A stretch of DNA of 64,000 bases from CAZPBN01 sp964584935 (GTDB lineage: Bacteria; Acidobacteriota; Aminicenantia; Aminicenantales; Aminicenantaceae). The notes beneath the pieces were generated by a model. That model saw only the letters and a program-made list of their open reading frames with translations, did no database searches and was not told the origin of the DNA. The stretch is from the NCBI GenBank assembly GCA_964584935.1, contig CAZPBN010000014.1, positions 1 through 64,000 of the forward strand, read 5' to 3'. Made by a program: the position numbers and the translations under genes. Each line of letters opens with the position of its first letter. Positions within the stretch are counted from its first letter, which is position 1. Positions 17,810-26,447 of this stretch are shown here, one piece after another.

Positions 17810-18363
17810 TGAAAAAACCTTTCAGTAATCACTGAATATTCAGCCCCTGATGACTTCAAAATACTCTGGAAGAATGTAATTTTTTGGGCTGTCATTTCTC
17901 CAAAATATTTTTCTTGATCGGCACTTATTTTGGAAAGAATAGACTGGAGATGGAATGGTTTTTTTATTCTTCCCATGGTCAGATGAGGGGAAAAGGTTCT
18001 TTTTTCTTTTGGAAAGCCTAGGGATTGGAGTTTGTCTTCTAACTGTGATTGAATATCACAAAGAATGGTGTTGTTTTCAATCCCTATCCACAGCACTCTG
18101 GGCTTTTTTCGATTCGGGAAATAGCCGGTGCCTTTGAAGGTGATGGGAAACGGTTTGTGCTGTTCAGCGGTCTTTTCTAAAATATTATCAATATCAGATA
18201 CTTTGTCTTCAGATATTTCGCCTAAAAATTTGAGGGTAATGTGCATTCCGTTTTCTTTAATCCATTTTATTTTACTTTGGTTTATCTTTTTCAGTTCATT
18301 GATGTATTCGCATATGTTATTTTTTAGGCTTTCATTCAAGTCAATGGCTATAAAAGTTCTCAT
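17806..18363 (-). CDS. thpR: RNA 2',3'-cyclic phosphodiesterase (2H family)
   Basis: 185 residues. The two H-x-T-x motifs of the 2H superfamily are HITLKFLG (~residue 46) and HLTMGRIK (~128). The opening MRTFIAIDLNE is typical of ThpR/LigT. It hydrolyses 2',3'-cyclic phosphates at RNA ends. It is coupled by 4-bp overlaps with cinA upstream and plsY downstream; a cinA-thpR linkage occurs in other bacteria. Confidence 0.9.
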   Translation of the reverse strand: MRTFIAIDLNESLKNNICEYINELKKINQSKIKWIKENGMHITLKFLGEISEDKVSDIDNILEKTAEQHKPFPITFKGTGYFPNRKKPRVLWIGIENNTILCDIQSQLEDKLQSLGFPKEKRTFSPHLTMGRIKKPFHLQSILSKISADQEKYFGEMTAQKITFFQSILKSSGAEYSVITERFFQ

Positions 18364-19613
18364 TTTATTAATTTCCTTCGAAGAATATCCAAAGCTTTCT
18401 GGCTGGACTGGAATTTGATGTTTTCTCTGTCTCCGAGAAATAAGTTTTTTTCCACCTCTGTATCCTGATCCCAGGATAAACCGGTGTAAACCAAACCCAC
18501 CGGCTTTTCCTCAGTCCCTCCGGAAGGTCCGGCAATGCCGGTTATGGAAAGGCTGAAGTCTGCCCCAGTGTTTTGCCGGATGCCTTGTGCCATGGCTTGA
18601 GCAACAGCAGAGCTGACCGCGCCGTGTTTTTCTATCAATTCAGAGGGGACGTTGAGAAGATCTGTTTTGGCATTGTTGCTGTAGGCTATGATGCCGTTCA
18701 AAAAATAATCAGAGCTCCCCGGAATGTTTGTCAGGCGGTGGGAGAGATATCCTCCGGTGCAGGATTCGGCTGCAGCCAGAGTTTTGTTATCATTTCTGAG
18801 GAGATTCCCCACGATTTCTTCCAGTTCTTCTCCGTTAATTGAAATGATGTTGTCTTTAAGCCGTTGATGAAGCATTTTGACCAGGTCTTCTATTTTTTTC
18901 TTTGCAAGCGATTGCTCCTTTTTTGATGATGACAATATGTGAATTTCGATTTGTCCGGGTTTGGCAAGAGTGGAAAGCTTAATGGACTTATCTTGATTAT
19001 AAAGGTCAGAAATGATTGTTTCTATTTTTGACTCGGTTAAACCGGTGATTTTGACTGTTCTTTTTTCGAAATAAGATGTTTCGTGTTTTTTAAGACGCGT
19101 CCATACGGATGATTCAAACATGGACTTGAGCTCATTGGGAGGACCGGGTAAAAGAATGATGATATTCGGACCTGTGTCAATCCAAAAACCAGGGGCTGTT
19201 CCGCACTCGTTTTCAAGGACTTCAGCCCCTTCAATAACATAAGCTTGTCCCTTGCTTGGTTGAGGCATTGGAATGCCCCTGCGATTGAATCTTGTCTTGA
19301 TTTTATCGAATATGGTTTGGTTAAAGATCAATTTTCTTTCAAGGACAGAGGCAAAAACTTCTTTTGTTTTATCATCGTAGGTTGGTCCCAAGCCCCCTAT
19401 GGCAAATACAATGTGAGAACGCCTTAAAGATTCATTGATGCAGTGGAGGAGGTCATATTCATTGTCACCAACAATGGACTTGAAAGCTGGTTTGAGTCCG
19501 ATCTCGTTCAGGCGGCTGGTTATGTACAGAGAATTGGTCTCTTGAAAATAGGGAGACAGCAGTTCTGAACCGATGGCTATGATTTCAATTTTTAAAATCT
19601 CAAATGAATTCAT
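18360..19613 (-). CDS. cinA: CinA-family protein / nicotinamide-nucleotide amidase
   Basis: 417 residues in two domains. The N-terminal MoeA/MogA-like (COG1058) part includes IAIGSELLSPYFQETNS and GGLGPTYDDKT. The C-terminal amidase domain includes AAAESCTGGYLSHRLTNIPG, SGTGSS-like SIGIAGPSGGTEEKPVG-type motifs (here SLSITGIAGPSGG) and the ending GDRENIKFQSSQKALD. It deamidates nicotinamide mononucleotide in NAD salvage and may act as ADP-ribose pyrophosphatase. Coupled to pgpA and thpR by 4-bp overlaps. Confidence 0.92.
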   Translation of the reverse strand: MNSFEILKIEIIAIGSELLSPYFQETNSLYITSRLNEIGLKPAFKSIVGDNEYDLLHCINESLRRSHIVFAIGGLGPTYDDKTKEVFASVLERKLIFNQTIFDKIKTRFNRRGIPMPQPSKGQAYVIEGAEVLENECGTAPGFWIDTGPNIIILLPGPPNELKSMFESSVWTRLKKHETSYFEKRTVKITGLTESKIETIISDLYNQDKSIKLSTLAKPGQIEIHILSSSKKEQSLAKKKIEDLVKMLHQRLKDNIISINGEELEEIVGNLLRNDNKTLAAAESCTGGYLSHRLTNIPGSSDYFLNGIIAYSNNAKTDLLNVPSELIEKHGAVSSAVAQAMAQGIRQNTGADFSLSITGIAGPSGGTEEKPVGLVYTGLSWDQDTEVEKNLFLGDRENIKFQSSQKALDILRRKLIK

Positions 19614-20098
19614 TTGACTATCAAATAGAAGTTAACTATTATTCCTGTATATATCGCTGCAAGGAGGTCATCTGTCATTATTCCCCAACCTCCGGAAAAA
19701 TTTTCTAATTTTCTTATGGGTGGAGGTTTTATTATATCCAATACTCGAAAAATAAAAAAGCATAAAAAAAGAGGAAACAGGGCTGTTCCCTGGCGGAAAA
19801 GCACCAAAAGTTGTCCAAACGCTTCATCGATGACAATATTCGAGGGATCCTTTTGATTTATTTTTTTTGAATATTTATTTGAGACATAGACTCCCACAAA
19901 GAAATAAACAACCACGATGGTAAGATAGATGGGCCAGTTGAGTTTATAAAGAAATAATCGGTAAAGAACGACAACAATCAAGCTGGTAAGGGTACCGGGA
20001 GCAATGGGAAAATATCCCACACCGAAGAATGTTGCCAGGACTTTTGATAATAAGTTCATTGGATCGTTTAACCAGTCCATCATATACATCTGTATCAT
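19610..20098 (-). CDS. pgpA: Phosphatidylglycerophosphatase A
   Basis: About 162 residues with four hydrophobic segments. FFGVGYFPIAPGT, NIVIDEAFGQLL (catalytic Asp-Glu) and FRVLDIIKPPPIRKLENFSGGWGIMTDD are PgpA signatures. It dephosphorylates phosphatidylglycerophosphate. The start is uncertain: TTG 20107 abuts the ribosome site, whereas ATG 20098 has AAGG 9 bp upstream, which I prefer. The DNA coding the first residues is a copy of the rimO 3' end (35-bp direct repeat), so the native N-terminus may have been replaced. Confidence 0.9.
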   Translation of the reverse strand: MIQMYMMDWLNDPMNLLSKVLATFFGVGYFPIAPGTLTSLIVVVLYRLFLYKLNWPIYLTIVVVYFFVGVYVSNKYSKKINQKDPSNIVIDEAFGQLLVLFRQGTALFPLFLCFFIFRVLDIIKPPPIRKLENFSGGWGIMTDDLLAAIYTGIIVNFYLIVK

Positions 20099-20113
20099 TG
20101 ATTTCAACCTTTT
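20079..20113. repeat. 35-bp direct repeat, copy at pgpA 5' end
   Basis: Matches 20437-20471 (3' end of rimO) with 3 mismatches in 35. The two copies bracket a ~320-bp non-coding segment between rimO and pgpA. Confidence 0.85.
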
Positions 20114-20436
20114 TAAAAAAATATTCTAAAATGTTAAAATGTGCCTTGGCTGATTTAAGTTGTTGATATGCTTAAAGAAAGCAATTTCCTTTTCCCTTAT
20201 CATTAAATCTTAGAAATTATTTTTAACCCCAAAAATTGCATTTAAGGATTTATATTGTGTTGGGCTCGATCCCCGTATCCCCGTATCGGGCCGAATCACC
20301 CTATACTGTTTCCGCTATAGAAACTATTTTTAGATAAGTTACAATAAATTCCAAGGAAAATGGAATCAATATGTAGCAAAAATAAAAGATTTATTTTTTC
20401 TATCTAACGAGTTCACTTAACTATTTCCCCGAATAA
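20114..20436. other. Non-coding segment between the direct repeats, with hairpin repeat
   Basis: AT-rich except for a hairpin repeat (20263-20292). Its distal end includes the last few codons of rimO. No open reading frame of note. It may have arrived by insertion that copied the rimO end. Confidence 0.5.
20263..20292. repeat. Small dispersed hairpin repeat, copy 2
   Basis: GGCTCGAT (20263-20270) and ATCGGGCC (20285-20292) enclose a duplicated CCCCGTAT-type loop. The arms are identical to those at 13635-13656. Confidence 0.6.
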
Positions 20437-21732
20437 ATCATACACATCTGTATCAATGATTTCAGCCTTTTCGAGTTTGCTTATTTTTGCTGAGCTGCTT
20501 TCTGGTTTGTTCATGATAATGATGCCGTCAACCTCAGGAGCCTGGAATTGGCTTCTGCCGATCAATATATCCGGATTGTCTTTCTGGGCTCCTTCCATGA
20601 TGACAGGAATTTGTTTTCCCAGATATTTCATATTGTTTTTCAGTGAAATCTCAGATTGAATGTCAAGAATCCTGTTTCTTCTTTTTGTTTTTATCTGCTC
20701 CTTAACCGGGTCTCCAAGCGCATAAGAAGAGGTTTCTTCTTCTTTTGAGTAGGTAAAAACTCCGAGATGATCAAATTGGGCGTCCCTGACAAAATTTATG
20801 AGATTCTCAAATTCTTTTTTTCCTTCACCTGGGAAACCCACTATAAGGGTTGTTCTGAGAGAAACATCGGGGAGCTTTTTTCTGATTTTTTTGATGAGTT
20901 TGAGAGATTCACTGCCATCCATGCCTCTGTACATTTTCTTAATCATGGAAGGATGGGAATGTTGAAACGGAATATCCAGATAGGAACAGATTTTATCTTC
21001 GTTCATCACTTCTAGAAGAGAATCGTTGATTTCCTCGGGATAGCCGTAGAGTATCCGAATCCACCCTTCCTTTTTTGTATCTAGCAATTTTTGAAGAAGA
21101 GCAGTGAGCCCCTGTTTCATTCCTCTGTCCCGTCCGTAAAATGTGGTATCCTGCGAGATGAGATTGATTTCTTTAATTCCATGGGAATCCAGTTGTCCCA
21201 CTTCCCGGATGATGGAAGATATCGGTCGAGACCTGTAGGGACCCTTGATCAAGGGGATAGCGCAAAAAGAACAGCGGTGGGAACACCCTTCAGATATTTT
21301 CACATATGTCCAGGAAGGAGGTGTGGAGAGGAAACGGGGGGAGGTGTGGTCATAAAGAAAACACTGTTGAGACCATTTGAATGGTTTTCCTTTAACAGCT
21401 TCAACGATTCTGTCAAAATCATTGACTCCCATAAAACAATCAATATCAGGATATTTTTTTATAAGCTTATCTTTGTATCTCTGAACGTAGCATCCTGCTG
21501 CAATAATTTTCTTTATTTTAGTGGATTTTTTCAAGGAAATGGCTCTTTGGATGGCTTCCTCAGCTTCCTCTTTGGCGGGTCTTATAAAACCGCATGTGTT
21601 GAGAATGATGATATCGGCTTTGTCGGGAGTGGAAACAAATCGATATCCTGCTTTACTCAGATACCCAAGCATCACTTCACTATCCACAAGGTTTTTGGCA
21701 CATCCAAAAGTGATTAAGGCAATTTTTTCCAT
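20413..21732 (-). CDS. rimO: Ribosomal protein S12 methylthiotransferase
   Basis: About 439 residues from ATG 21732 (the frame extends to a GTG at 21747). The N-terminal UPF0004 domain has Cys in TFGCAKN and NTCGF. The radical-SAM CxxxCxxC is SEGCSHRCSFCAIP. A C-terminal TRAM domain carries IPVIMEGAQ and GRSQFQAPEVDG, the latter typical of RimO rather than MiaB. It methylthiolates Asp of ribosomal protein S12 using two Fe-S clusters. It is the first gene of the minus-strand run; its last codons are duplicated in front of pgpA. Confidence 0.94.
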   Translation of the reverse strand: MEKIALITFGCAKNLVDSEVMLGYLSKAGYRFVSTPDKADIIILNTCGFIRPAKEEAEEAIQRAISLKKSTKIKKIIAAGCYVQRYKDKLIKKYPDIDCFMGVNDFDRIVEAVKGKPFKWSQQCFLYDHTSPRFLSTPPSWTYVKISEGCSHRCSFCAIPLIKGPYRSRPISSIIREVGQLDSHGIKEINLISQDTTFYGRDRGMKQGLTALLQKLLDTKKEGWIRILYGYPEEINDSLLEVMNEDKICSYLDIPFQHSHPSMIKKMYRGMDGSESLKLIKKIRKKLPDVSLRTTLIVGFPGEGKKEFENLINFVRDAQFDHLGVFTYSKEEETSSYALGDPVKEQIKTKRRNRILDIQSEISLKNNMKYLGKQIPVIMEGAQKDNPDILIGRSQFQAPEVDGIIIMNKPESSSAKISKLEKAEIIDTDVYDLFGEIVK

Positions 21733-21798
21733 TTGATCTGTCATCACACTGTTGAAAGGTAAGGGATTCGGAATATTGAAATCATTTGAATATTTTTA

Positions 21799-22359
21799 TT
21801 AACCTGATGAACCTGCTTTTTTGGATTCGGTTCTTTTTGTAGTGAGATAAAGATTTCGGACATGAATAAAGAAATTTTGGTAATCTCTGGACTTGAAATC
21901 AGGGTAAGTCCAGTCTAACAGGCGGACCTTATTTTTTCCGAATAAAAACTCAAGATGACCGTAAATTCCATTTTTGAGAGGAATCCTGTGCGAGAAGTCT
22001 TTAGCCGTTGCCATAATCAGTGCTGATTCTCTTAAGTACCCTGGGTCCAGATTTATTATTCTTAGATTTGAGCTATATTCTTTTCTTATTTCTTCTTCCA
22101 GTTTATTGGTTTGTATTTTTATTTCACTCAATTGTTCGGGATTAATGAGATTGGAAAAGCTTATAAATTTTCTTTTAAGATTTGTTCCCATTTGTTTTTC
22201 ATAATAATCCGTCAATTGGAAAGGAAACAGAGGGCTTTCTGCATCGATTTCTCCGTAAAGGATTTTTAGTTTGTTCTCTCCTTTTTCAAAATACTGTTTT
22301 TTTGAGGAGATAATACCGCATATTAATTTGACATGATGAAAAGGATTTATCTCAGCCAT
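21799..22359 (-). CDS. DUF4416-family protein
   Basis: About 186 residues from ATG 22359; a TTG at 22395 would add 12. The run LYGEIDAESPLFPF, DYYEKQMG, LKRKFISF, NLDPGYL, KDFSHRIPL and DWTYPDF fits the DUF4416 family as I recall it, often seen in Acidobacteriota, Nitrospirae and Deltaproteobacteria. Function unknown; no catalytic motif is clear. Soluble. It lies upstream of and in line with rimO, with 66 bp between. Confidence 0.75.
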   Translation of the reverse strand: MAEINPFHHVKLICGIISSKKQYFEKGENKLKILYGEIDAESPLFPFQLTDYYEKQMGTNLKRKFISFSNLINPEQLSEIKIQTNKLEEEIRKEYSSNLRIINLDPGYLRESALIMATAKDFSHRIPLKNGIYGHLEFLFGKNKVRLLDWTYPDFKSRDYQNFFIHVRNLYLTTKRTESKKAGSSG

Positions 22360-22484
22360 AAACTCTAGTTTATTGGTATTAGAGGATATTTTCAAGTTTT
22401 TGCAAACGGCTGTCTGTTTTTATAGGACATTTTTGGAATAATATACGACATTAAAGGGTTAAATCGGACATTTTTTTTAAACAA

Positions 22485-22513
22485 TTGACAGAAAAAAGTA
22501 GGATTTTTACATT
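22485..22513 (+). promoter_or_regulatory. Sigma-70 promoter candidate
   Basis: TTGACA (22485-22490), 17-bp spacer, TACATT (22508-22513), about 40 bp upstream of the small ORF at 22553. Confidence 0.5.
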
Positions 22514-22552
22514 AAAACAGAAAGAAAGCCAATGTTATAAAGTAAGGCAAAA

Positions 22553-22783
22553 ATGTTTGATAAAGAAACTCTTCTGTTAAGGCTTAAGAAATATTCACGA
22601 GAGAAAGATTACCAAAAAGTTAATAATTTTCTTATAAAGAATAAGGCACTGGTTGTCATAAATTTCAAACCATACATCATTACCCGGGTAGAAAAAGAAG
22701 TGACCAGAGACATAAAAAAAATGTCTGTTGTGGAAGAGATCAAAAAGCCTTTGTCAGAGAATAGCAAAGTTAGTGCTATGTAG
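22553..22783 (+). CDS. Small hypothetical protein (76 aa)
   Basis: I do not recognise it. The product is charged and Lys-rich with a short hydrophobic strand (ALVVINFKPYIITRV). A promoter-like sequence lies upstream. ATG 22553 has AAGG about 8 bp before it. The stop codon falls inside the left arm of an 11-bp inverted repeat element, so the true C-terminus may have been cut by that insertion. Could be a small regulator or a fragment. Confidence 0.45.
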   Translation: MFDKETLLLRLKKYSREKDYQKVNNFLIKNKALVVINFKPYIITRVEKEVTRDIKKMSVVEEIKKPLSENSKVSAM

Positions 22784-22837
22784 AGCCAATTTGGGGAACC
22801 AAGCGTTATAGACCGATGCGGGGGGCTGGCTCTACAT
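22778..22837. repeat. 60-bp element with 11-bp perfect terminal inverted repeats
   Basis: ATGTAGAGCCA (22778-22788) and TGGCTCTACAT (22827-22837) are exact inverted copies around a 38-bp centre containing CGATGCGGGG, a core shared with the hairpin at 13635. Resembles a miniature inverted-repeat element. Confidence 0.6.
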
Positions 22838-22870
22838 AAATATGGTATTGCTTTTGAAGTTCCGATAATT

Positions 22871-22876
22871 TATAAT
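22871..22876 (+). promoter_or_regulatory. -10 box of a probably leaderless asnS transcript
   Basis: A perfect TATAAT ends 9 bp before the asnS ATG (22886). With a normal start distance, transcription would begin within ~3 nt of the ATG. No ribosome site is present. The -35 (TTGCTT at 17 bp) is weak. Confidence 0.45.
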
Positions 22877-22885
22877 TCTCCAACT

Positions 22886-24178
22886 ATGGAATGGATATAC
22901 ATAGAAGATATTGCTGACTATAAAAATAAAGATGTAGAGATAAGAGGATGGGTCTATAACAAACGTTCTGTCGGGAAAATAAGATTTATTATAATCAGAG
23001 ATGGTACGGGAATACTGCAGGGGACTCTTTTTAGCCAGGAGAAAGAAAGCACTTTATTTGAGAAGTTTGATAAACTGACCCAGGAATCTTCAATCATATT
23101 GCGAGGACATGTTAAAGAAGACAAACGGGCGCCAGGAGGGTTCGAACTCGATATAAAAGATATTGAAATCATTCAAATTGCCGAAGAATATCCCATCACA
23201 CCTAAAGAACACAGCACTCCATTTTTAATGAGAAATCGCCATTTGTGGCTTCGCTCTAGCAAACAGCATGCCATTCTTGAAATAAGAACAGAATTGATCA
23301 GAGCCATCAGAGACTTTTTTGATGGAAGAGGCTTCAGGCTGATGGATACGCCCATTCTTACACCCAGCGCCTGTGAAGGGACGACAACTCTTTTTGAAAC
23401 CGAGTATTTTGACCAGAAAGCTTATTTGAGTCAAAGCGGGCAGCTTTATAATGAAGCTACTGCTATGGCATTTGGAAAAGTCTACTGTTTTGGTCCAACT
23501 TTTAGAGCAGAGAAATCGAAAACCCGCAGGCACCTTATTGAATTCTGGATGGTGGAACCTGAAATCGCTTTTGCTGTTCTTGAAGATATCATTGAATTGA
23601 GCGAAGACCTTATTATATATATTATTCAGCGGGTGCTGGACAAGAATAAGGATGAACTCGATATTCTAGAGAGAGACACCGGTCCGCTAGAGAAAATAAA
23701 AAAGCCTTTTCCCAGAATAACCTATGATAAAGCAGTTGAATTAATCAAGGAAAAAGGACAGAAGATAGAATGGGGTGATGATTTCGGAGCCCCTCAGGAA
23801 ACTCTTGTATCCGATATATTCGGTTCTCCTGTTTGCGTGACTCATTTTCCTGCAAAGATCAAAGCCTTTTATATGCAGCCTGATGAGAAAAGACCGGATT
23901 TGGTGTTGGGACTCGATGTTTTGGCATCAGAAGGATACGGTGAGATTATTGGAGGAGGCCAGAGGATTCATGACCTGAAAGTGCTGGAACAGAAAATTAA
24001 AGAACATCAGTTACCGCGAGAGGATTACGAATGGTTCCTTGATTTAAGAAAATACGGTTCTGTTCCTCATTCCGGATTTGGATTGGGAATAGAGAGAACT
24101 CTTTCCTGGATCTGCAAGATCAAACATGTCAGAGAAACCATTCCTTTTCCGAGGCTTCTATATAAGATCTATCCGTAA
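22886..24178 (+). CDS. asnS: Asparaginyl-tRNA synthetase
   Basis: 430 residues, class II. The N-terminal OB-fold anticodon-binding domain (EIRGWVYNKRSVGKIRFI) is followed by motif 1 (around DFFDGRGFRLMDTPILTPS), motif 2 (FGPTFRAEKSKTRRHLIEFWMVEPE) and motif 3 (GFGLGIERTLSWI). The residues around SAC-EG-TT and the ending PFPRLLYKIYP fit AsnRS rather than AspRS. The window also encodes tRNA-Asn(GUU) at 45.4 kb. A possible leaderless message is noted above. Confidence 0.94.
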   Translation: MEWIYIEDIADYKNKDVEIRGWVYNKRSVGKIRFIIIRDGTGILQGTLFSQEKESTLFEKFDKLTQESSIILRGHVKEDKRAPGGFELDIKDIEIIQIAEEYPITPKEHSTPFLMRNRHLWLRSSKQHAILEIRTELIRAIRDFFDGRGFRLMDTPILTPSACEGTTTLFETEYFDQKAYLSQSGQLYNEATAMAFGKVYCFGPTFRAEKSKTRRHLIEFWMVEPEIAFAVLEDIIELSEDLIIYIIQRVLDKNKDELDILERDTGPLEKIKKPFPRITYDKAVELIKEKGQKIEWGDDFGAPQETLVSDIFGSPVCVTHFPAKIKAFYMQPDEKRPDLVLGLDVLASEGYGEIIGGGQRIHDLKVLEQKIKEHQLPREDYEWFLDLRKYGSVPHSGFGLGIERTLSWICKIKHVRETIPFPRLLYKIYP

Positions 24179-24207
24179 TCTCTTTCATGCAATTTTCTTC
24201 TTACGTA

Positions 24208-25095
24208 TTACCTCTTACTTTTCACTATTGAAGCTATTTTTTCTACGTATTCCGGGGTTGTGCCGCAGCATCCTCCAATGATTCTCACCCCGTTTTTCAA
24301 CATTTTTGGTATGTGCGAAACATAATCTTCCGCACCTTGGGAATAGGAAACTTCTCCACTTGAGGATACAGTCGGTTGGCCTGCATTTGCCTGCGCGATT
24401 AATGGCAGTTCTGTTTTTTTATTCATGAGTTCTATCAAGTCTGCCATATCTTTACTATTGAGTGTGCAGTTTGTCCCCACAACCGGAACTCCTTCCTTTT
24501 CCAGTGTCTCCAAACATTGTTCATAGCTGTTTCCCATCATGGTATAAAAACCTTTTGGTATCCGGTTAAAAGTCATGGTCACAAACACAGGAAGCTGGGT
24601 CACTTTTCTTGCTCCTTTGAGAGCACAGAGTGCTTCCCGAATATCGTACATGGTTTCAATCAATAAAAAATCGACTTTACCGAGGGATAAAGCCTTTGCC
24701 TGATCAGAAAAAACATTCACAAATTCTTCTTCTGTGTATTTTCCCTGCGGATGTAAAAATTTTCCAGTCGGACCCATGCTTCCCCCTATGAATTTTCCCT
24801 CCGGTTTCACTTCATTGGCAAGTTTTGCGGTGGCATAGTTTAGTTCATGGCTCCTGTTTTCCAGACCATAAGATGAGAGTTTGATTTTGTTCCCCCCAAA
24901 AGAATTGGTGAGAATGATATCGGAGCCTGCATCAAAATAGCTTTTATGAATCCGTTTGACTTTATTCGGTTTTTCGACATTCCATAGCTCAGGGCTGCCT
25001 CCTTGGTTGAATCCATATCGAATGAGTTCTGTTCCCATTCCGCCATCAAGAATAAGAATTTGTTTTTTGATTGCATCCATAATATTTTGTTCCAT
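24208..25095 (-). CDS. Homocysteine S-methyltransferase-domain protein
   Basis: 295 residues, one (beta/alpha)8 domain. LDGGMGTELIRYG opens it; the zinc cysteines are in VGTNC (~residue 207) and GGCCGT (~274-275), as in the Hcy-binding domain of MetH/BhmT. It transfers a methyl group to homocysteine to give methionine. No cobalamin or folate domains follow, so it is a stand-alone enzyme or the N-terminal module of a split MetH. The partner is not in the window. Convergent with asnS, 29 bp apart. Confidence 0.88.
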   Translation of the reverse strand: MEQNIMDAIKKQILILDGGMGTELIRYGFNQGGSPELWNVEKPNKVKRIHKSYFDAGSDIILTNSFGGNKIKLSSYGLENRSHELNYATAKLANEVKPEGKFIGGSMGPTGKFLHPQGKYTEEEFVNVFSDQAKALSLGKVDFLLIETMYDIREALCALKGARKVTQLPVFVTMTFNRIPKGFYTMMGNSYEQCLETLEKEGVPVVGTNCTLNSKDMADLIELMNKKTELPLIAQANAGQPTVSSSGEVSYSQGAEDYVSHIPKMLKNGVRIIGGCCGTTPEYVEKIASIVKSKR

Positions 25096-25172
25096 TGGTT
25101 GGCACCTTTAATTCTGAATTATAACTCATTGTAGGAATTAACTCTACAAAATATAGCCTTATTAGGGGAATA

Positions 25173-25226
25173 GACCAAACAGACGAAATAGACGAAACAG
25201 ACTAAATAGACTAGATAGGCTAAAAT
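25173..25226 (+). repeat. 9-bp minisatellite, about six copies
   Basis: Units of the form GACNAAAYA repeat with period 9 from 25173 to 25226 (e.g. GACCAAACA, GACGAAATA, GACTAAATA). An inverted array of similar units is at 29859-29920. Confidence 0.8.
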
Positions 25227-25258
25227 AAGGTAAATGGGTAAAGTGTCCCTGTATTTTT
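25222..25258 (+). repeat. 37-bp inverted repeat, left copy
   Basis: Inverted copy at 29754-29790, 36 of 37 matching. The nifS/iscS-like stop codon (25257-25259) lies in its edge. Confidence 0.85.
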
Positions 25259-26405
25259 ATGAATCCAACGTCGATATATTTCTTAAATTTTTAATGATTT
25301 CCGGAAGCTCTTTGAGAACGAAATCAATATCCTCTTCAGTGTTGAATCGTCCAAGGGAAATGCGTATGGCTGAACGGGCCTGTTCCGGTTTGAGTCCTAT
25401 GGCATCAAGGACATGCGAAACTTCTTCTGTGTCTTCGCTGCATGCCGAACCTGTGGATACATAAATATCTTTGGTAGCAAGAGAGAGAAGGATTGCTTCG
25501 GCTTCTAAATCTGAAAAAGAGAAGTTGAGAGTTCCTTTCACTCTGTTTTTTTCATGACCGTTGAATTTCACGCGGGGAATGTTATTTTCTATTCCTGATT
25601 TTAATTGATCGGAAAGCTTTTCTATTCGTTTCCTATCCTTGTTTCCATTTTCTGACATCACTTTAACTGCTTCTCCAAAGCCGATGATTCCGCATGTGTT
25701 TTCGGTTCCGGCTCTCAATAGCCTTTCCTGATGACCTCCGTAAATAAGAGGCTGAATAGGGATCCCTTTTTTTATATAAAGGGCTCCAATACCTTTCGGA
25801 CCATAGATTTTATGAGCGGAAATAGATAAAAGGTCAATATCCAGTTTTTTTACATTCAGATCGATTTTACCAAAGCTTTGAACCGCATCAGTATGGAAAA
25901 GAACTCCTTTAGATTTGGCAATTTTCGATATTTTTTCTATTGGTTGAATGGTTCCCAATTCATTATTCACATGCATAACAGAAATCAAAGCCGTTTGAGG
26001 AGTGATGGATTGTTCAAGGAAATCCAGATTGATTTCACCATATCCGTTCACTGGTACATAAGTGACTTTTATCCCCTTTTTTTCCAGATAGTTGGCAGTT
26101 TCTATGACAGCCGGGTGTTCGATAACCGAAGTAATGAATTCATTTTTTTGAGGAAAGGCATTTATGATTCCACGAATAGCAAAGTTATCAGATTCTGTTC
26201 CTGAGCCGGTGAAAACAATTTCAGAGCGGCTCGCGTTCAAAGCATCAGCGATTGTTTCGCGGGCGTTCTGGATGTATTGTTTTACCTCTCTTCCTAGGGG
26301 ATACATTGAAGAAGGATTCCCGAACTTTTCTTTAATAAACCAGGACATTTTTTCAAACACAGCTGGATCTATGGGTGTTGTGGCATTATTGTCTAAGTAA
26401 ACCAT
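25257..26405 (-). CDS. Cysteine desulfurase (NifS/IscS family)
   Basis: 382 residues, PLP fold type I. YLDNNATTPIDP opens it; the PLP lysine is K199 in SAHKIYGPKG, His in SVIEHPAV and the mobile-loop cysteine is C322 in STGSACSEDTEEVSH. It takes sulfur from cysteine as persulfide for Fe-S clusters or thiolated tRNA. No iscU is adjacent; it stands downstream of serA-like and aminotransferase genes. AAAGGA precedes ATG 26405. The stop codon lies in an inverted repeat element. Confidence 0.93.
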   Translation of the reverse strand: MVYLDNNATTPIDPAVFEKMSWFIKEKFGNPSSMYPLGREVKQYIQNARETIADALNASRSEIVFTGSGTESDNFAIRGIINAFPQKNEFITSVIEHPAVIETANYLEKKGIKVTYVPVNGYGEINLDFLEQSITPQTALISVMHVNNELGTIQPIEKISKIAKSKGVLFHTDAVQSFGKIDLNVKKLDIDLLSISAHKIYGPKGIGALYIKKGIPIQPLIYGGHQERLLRAGTENTCGIIGFGEAVKVMSENGNKDRKRIEKLSDQLKSGIENNIPRVKFNGHEKNRVKGTLNFSFSDLEAEAILLSLATKDIYVSTGSACSEDTEEVSHVLDAIGLKPEQARSAIRISLGRFNTEEDIDFVLKELPEIIKNLRNISTLDS

Positions 26406-26447
26406 TGCATTCCTTTTAAATATTATTCTTTTTTAAAAATCGAAACT

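Noticed and set aside
21091..21717. 208-aa plus-strand frame
   Set aside because: Lies wholly antisense to rimO, whose radical-SAM motifs are intact.
25173..25226. Possible CRISPR array
   Set aside because: The repeat unit is 9 bp with no spacers; no cas genes in the window. It is a minisatellite.
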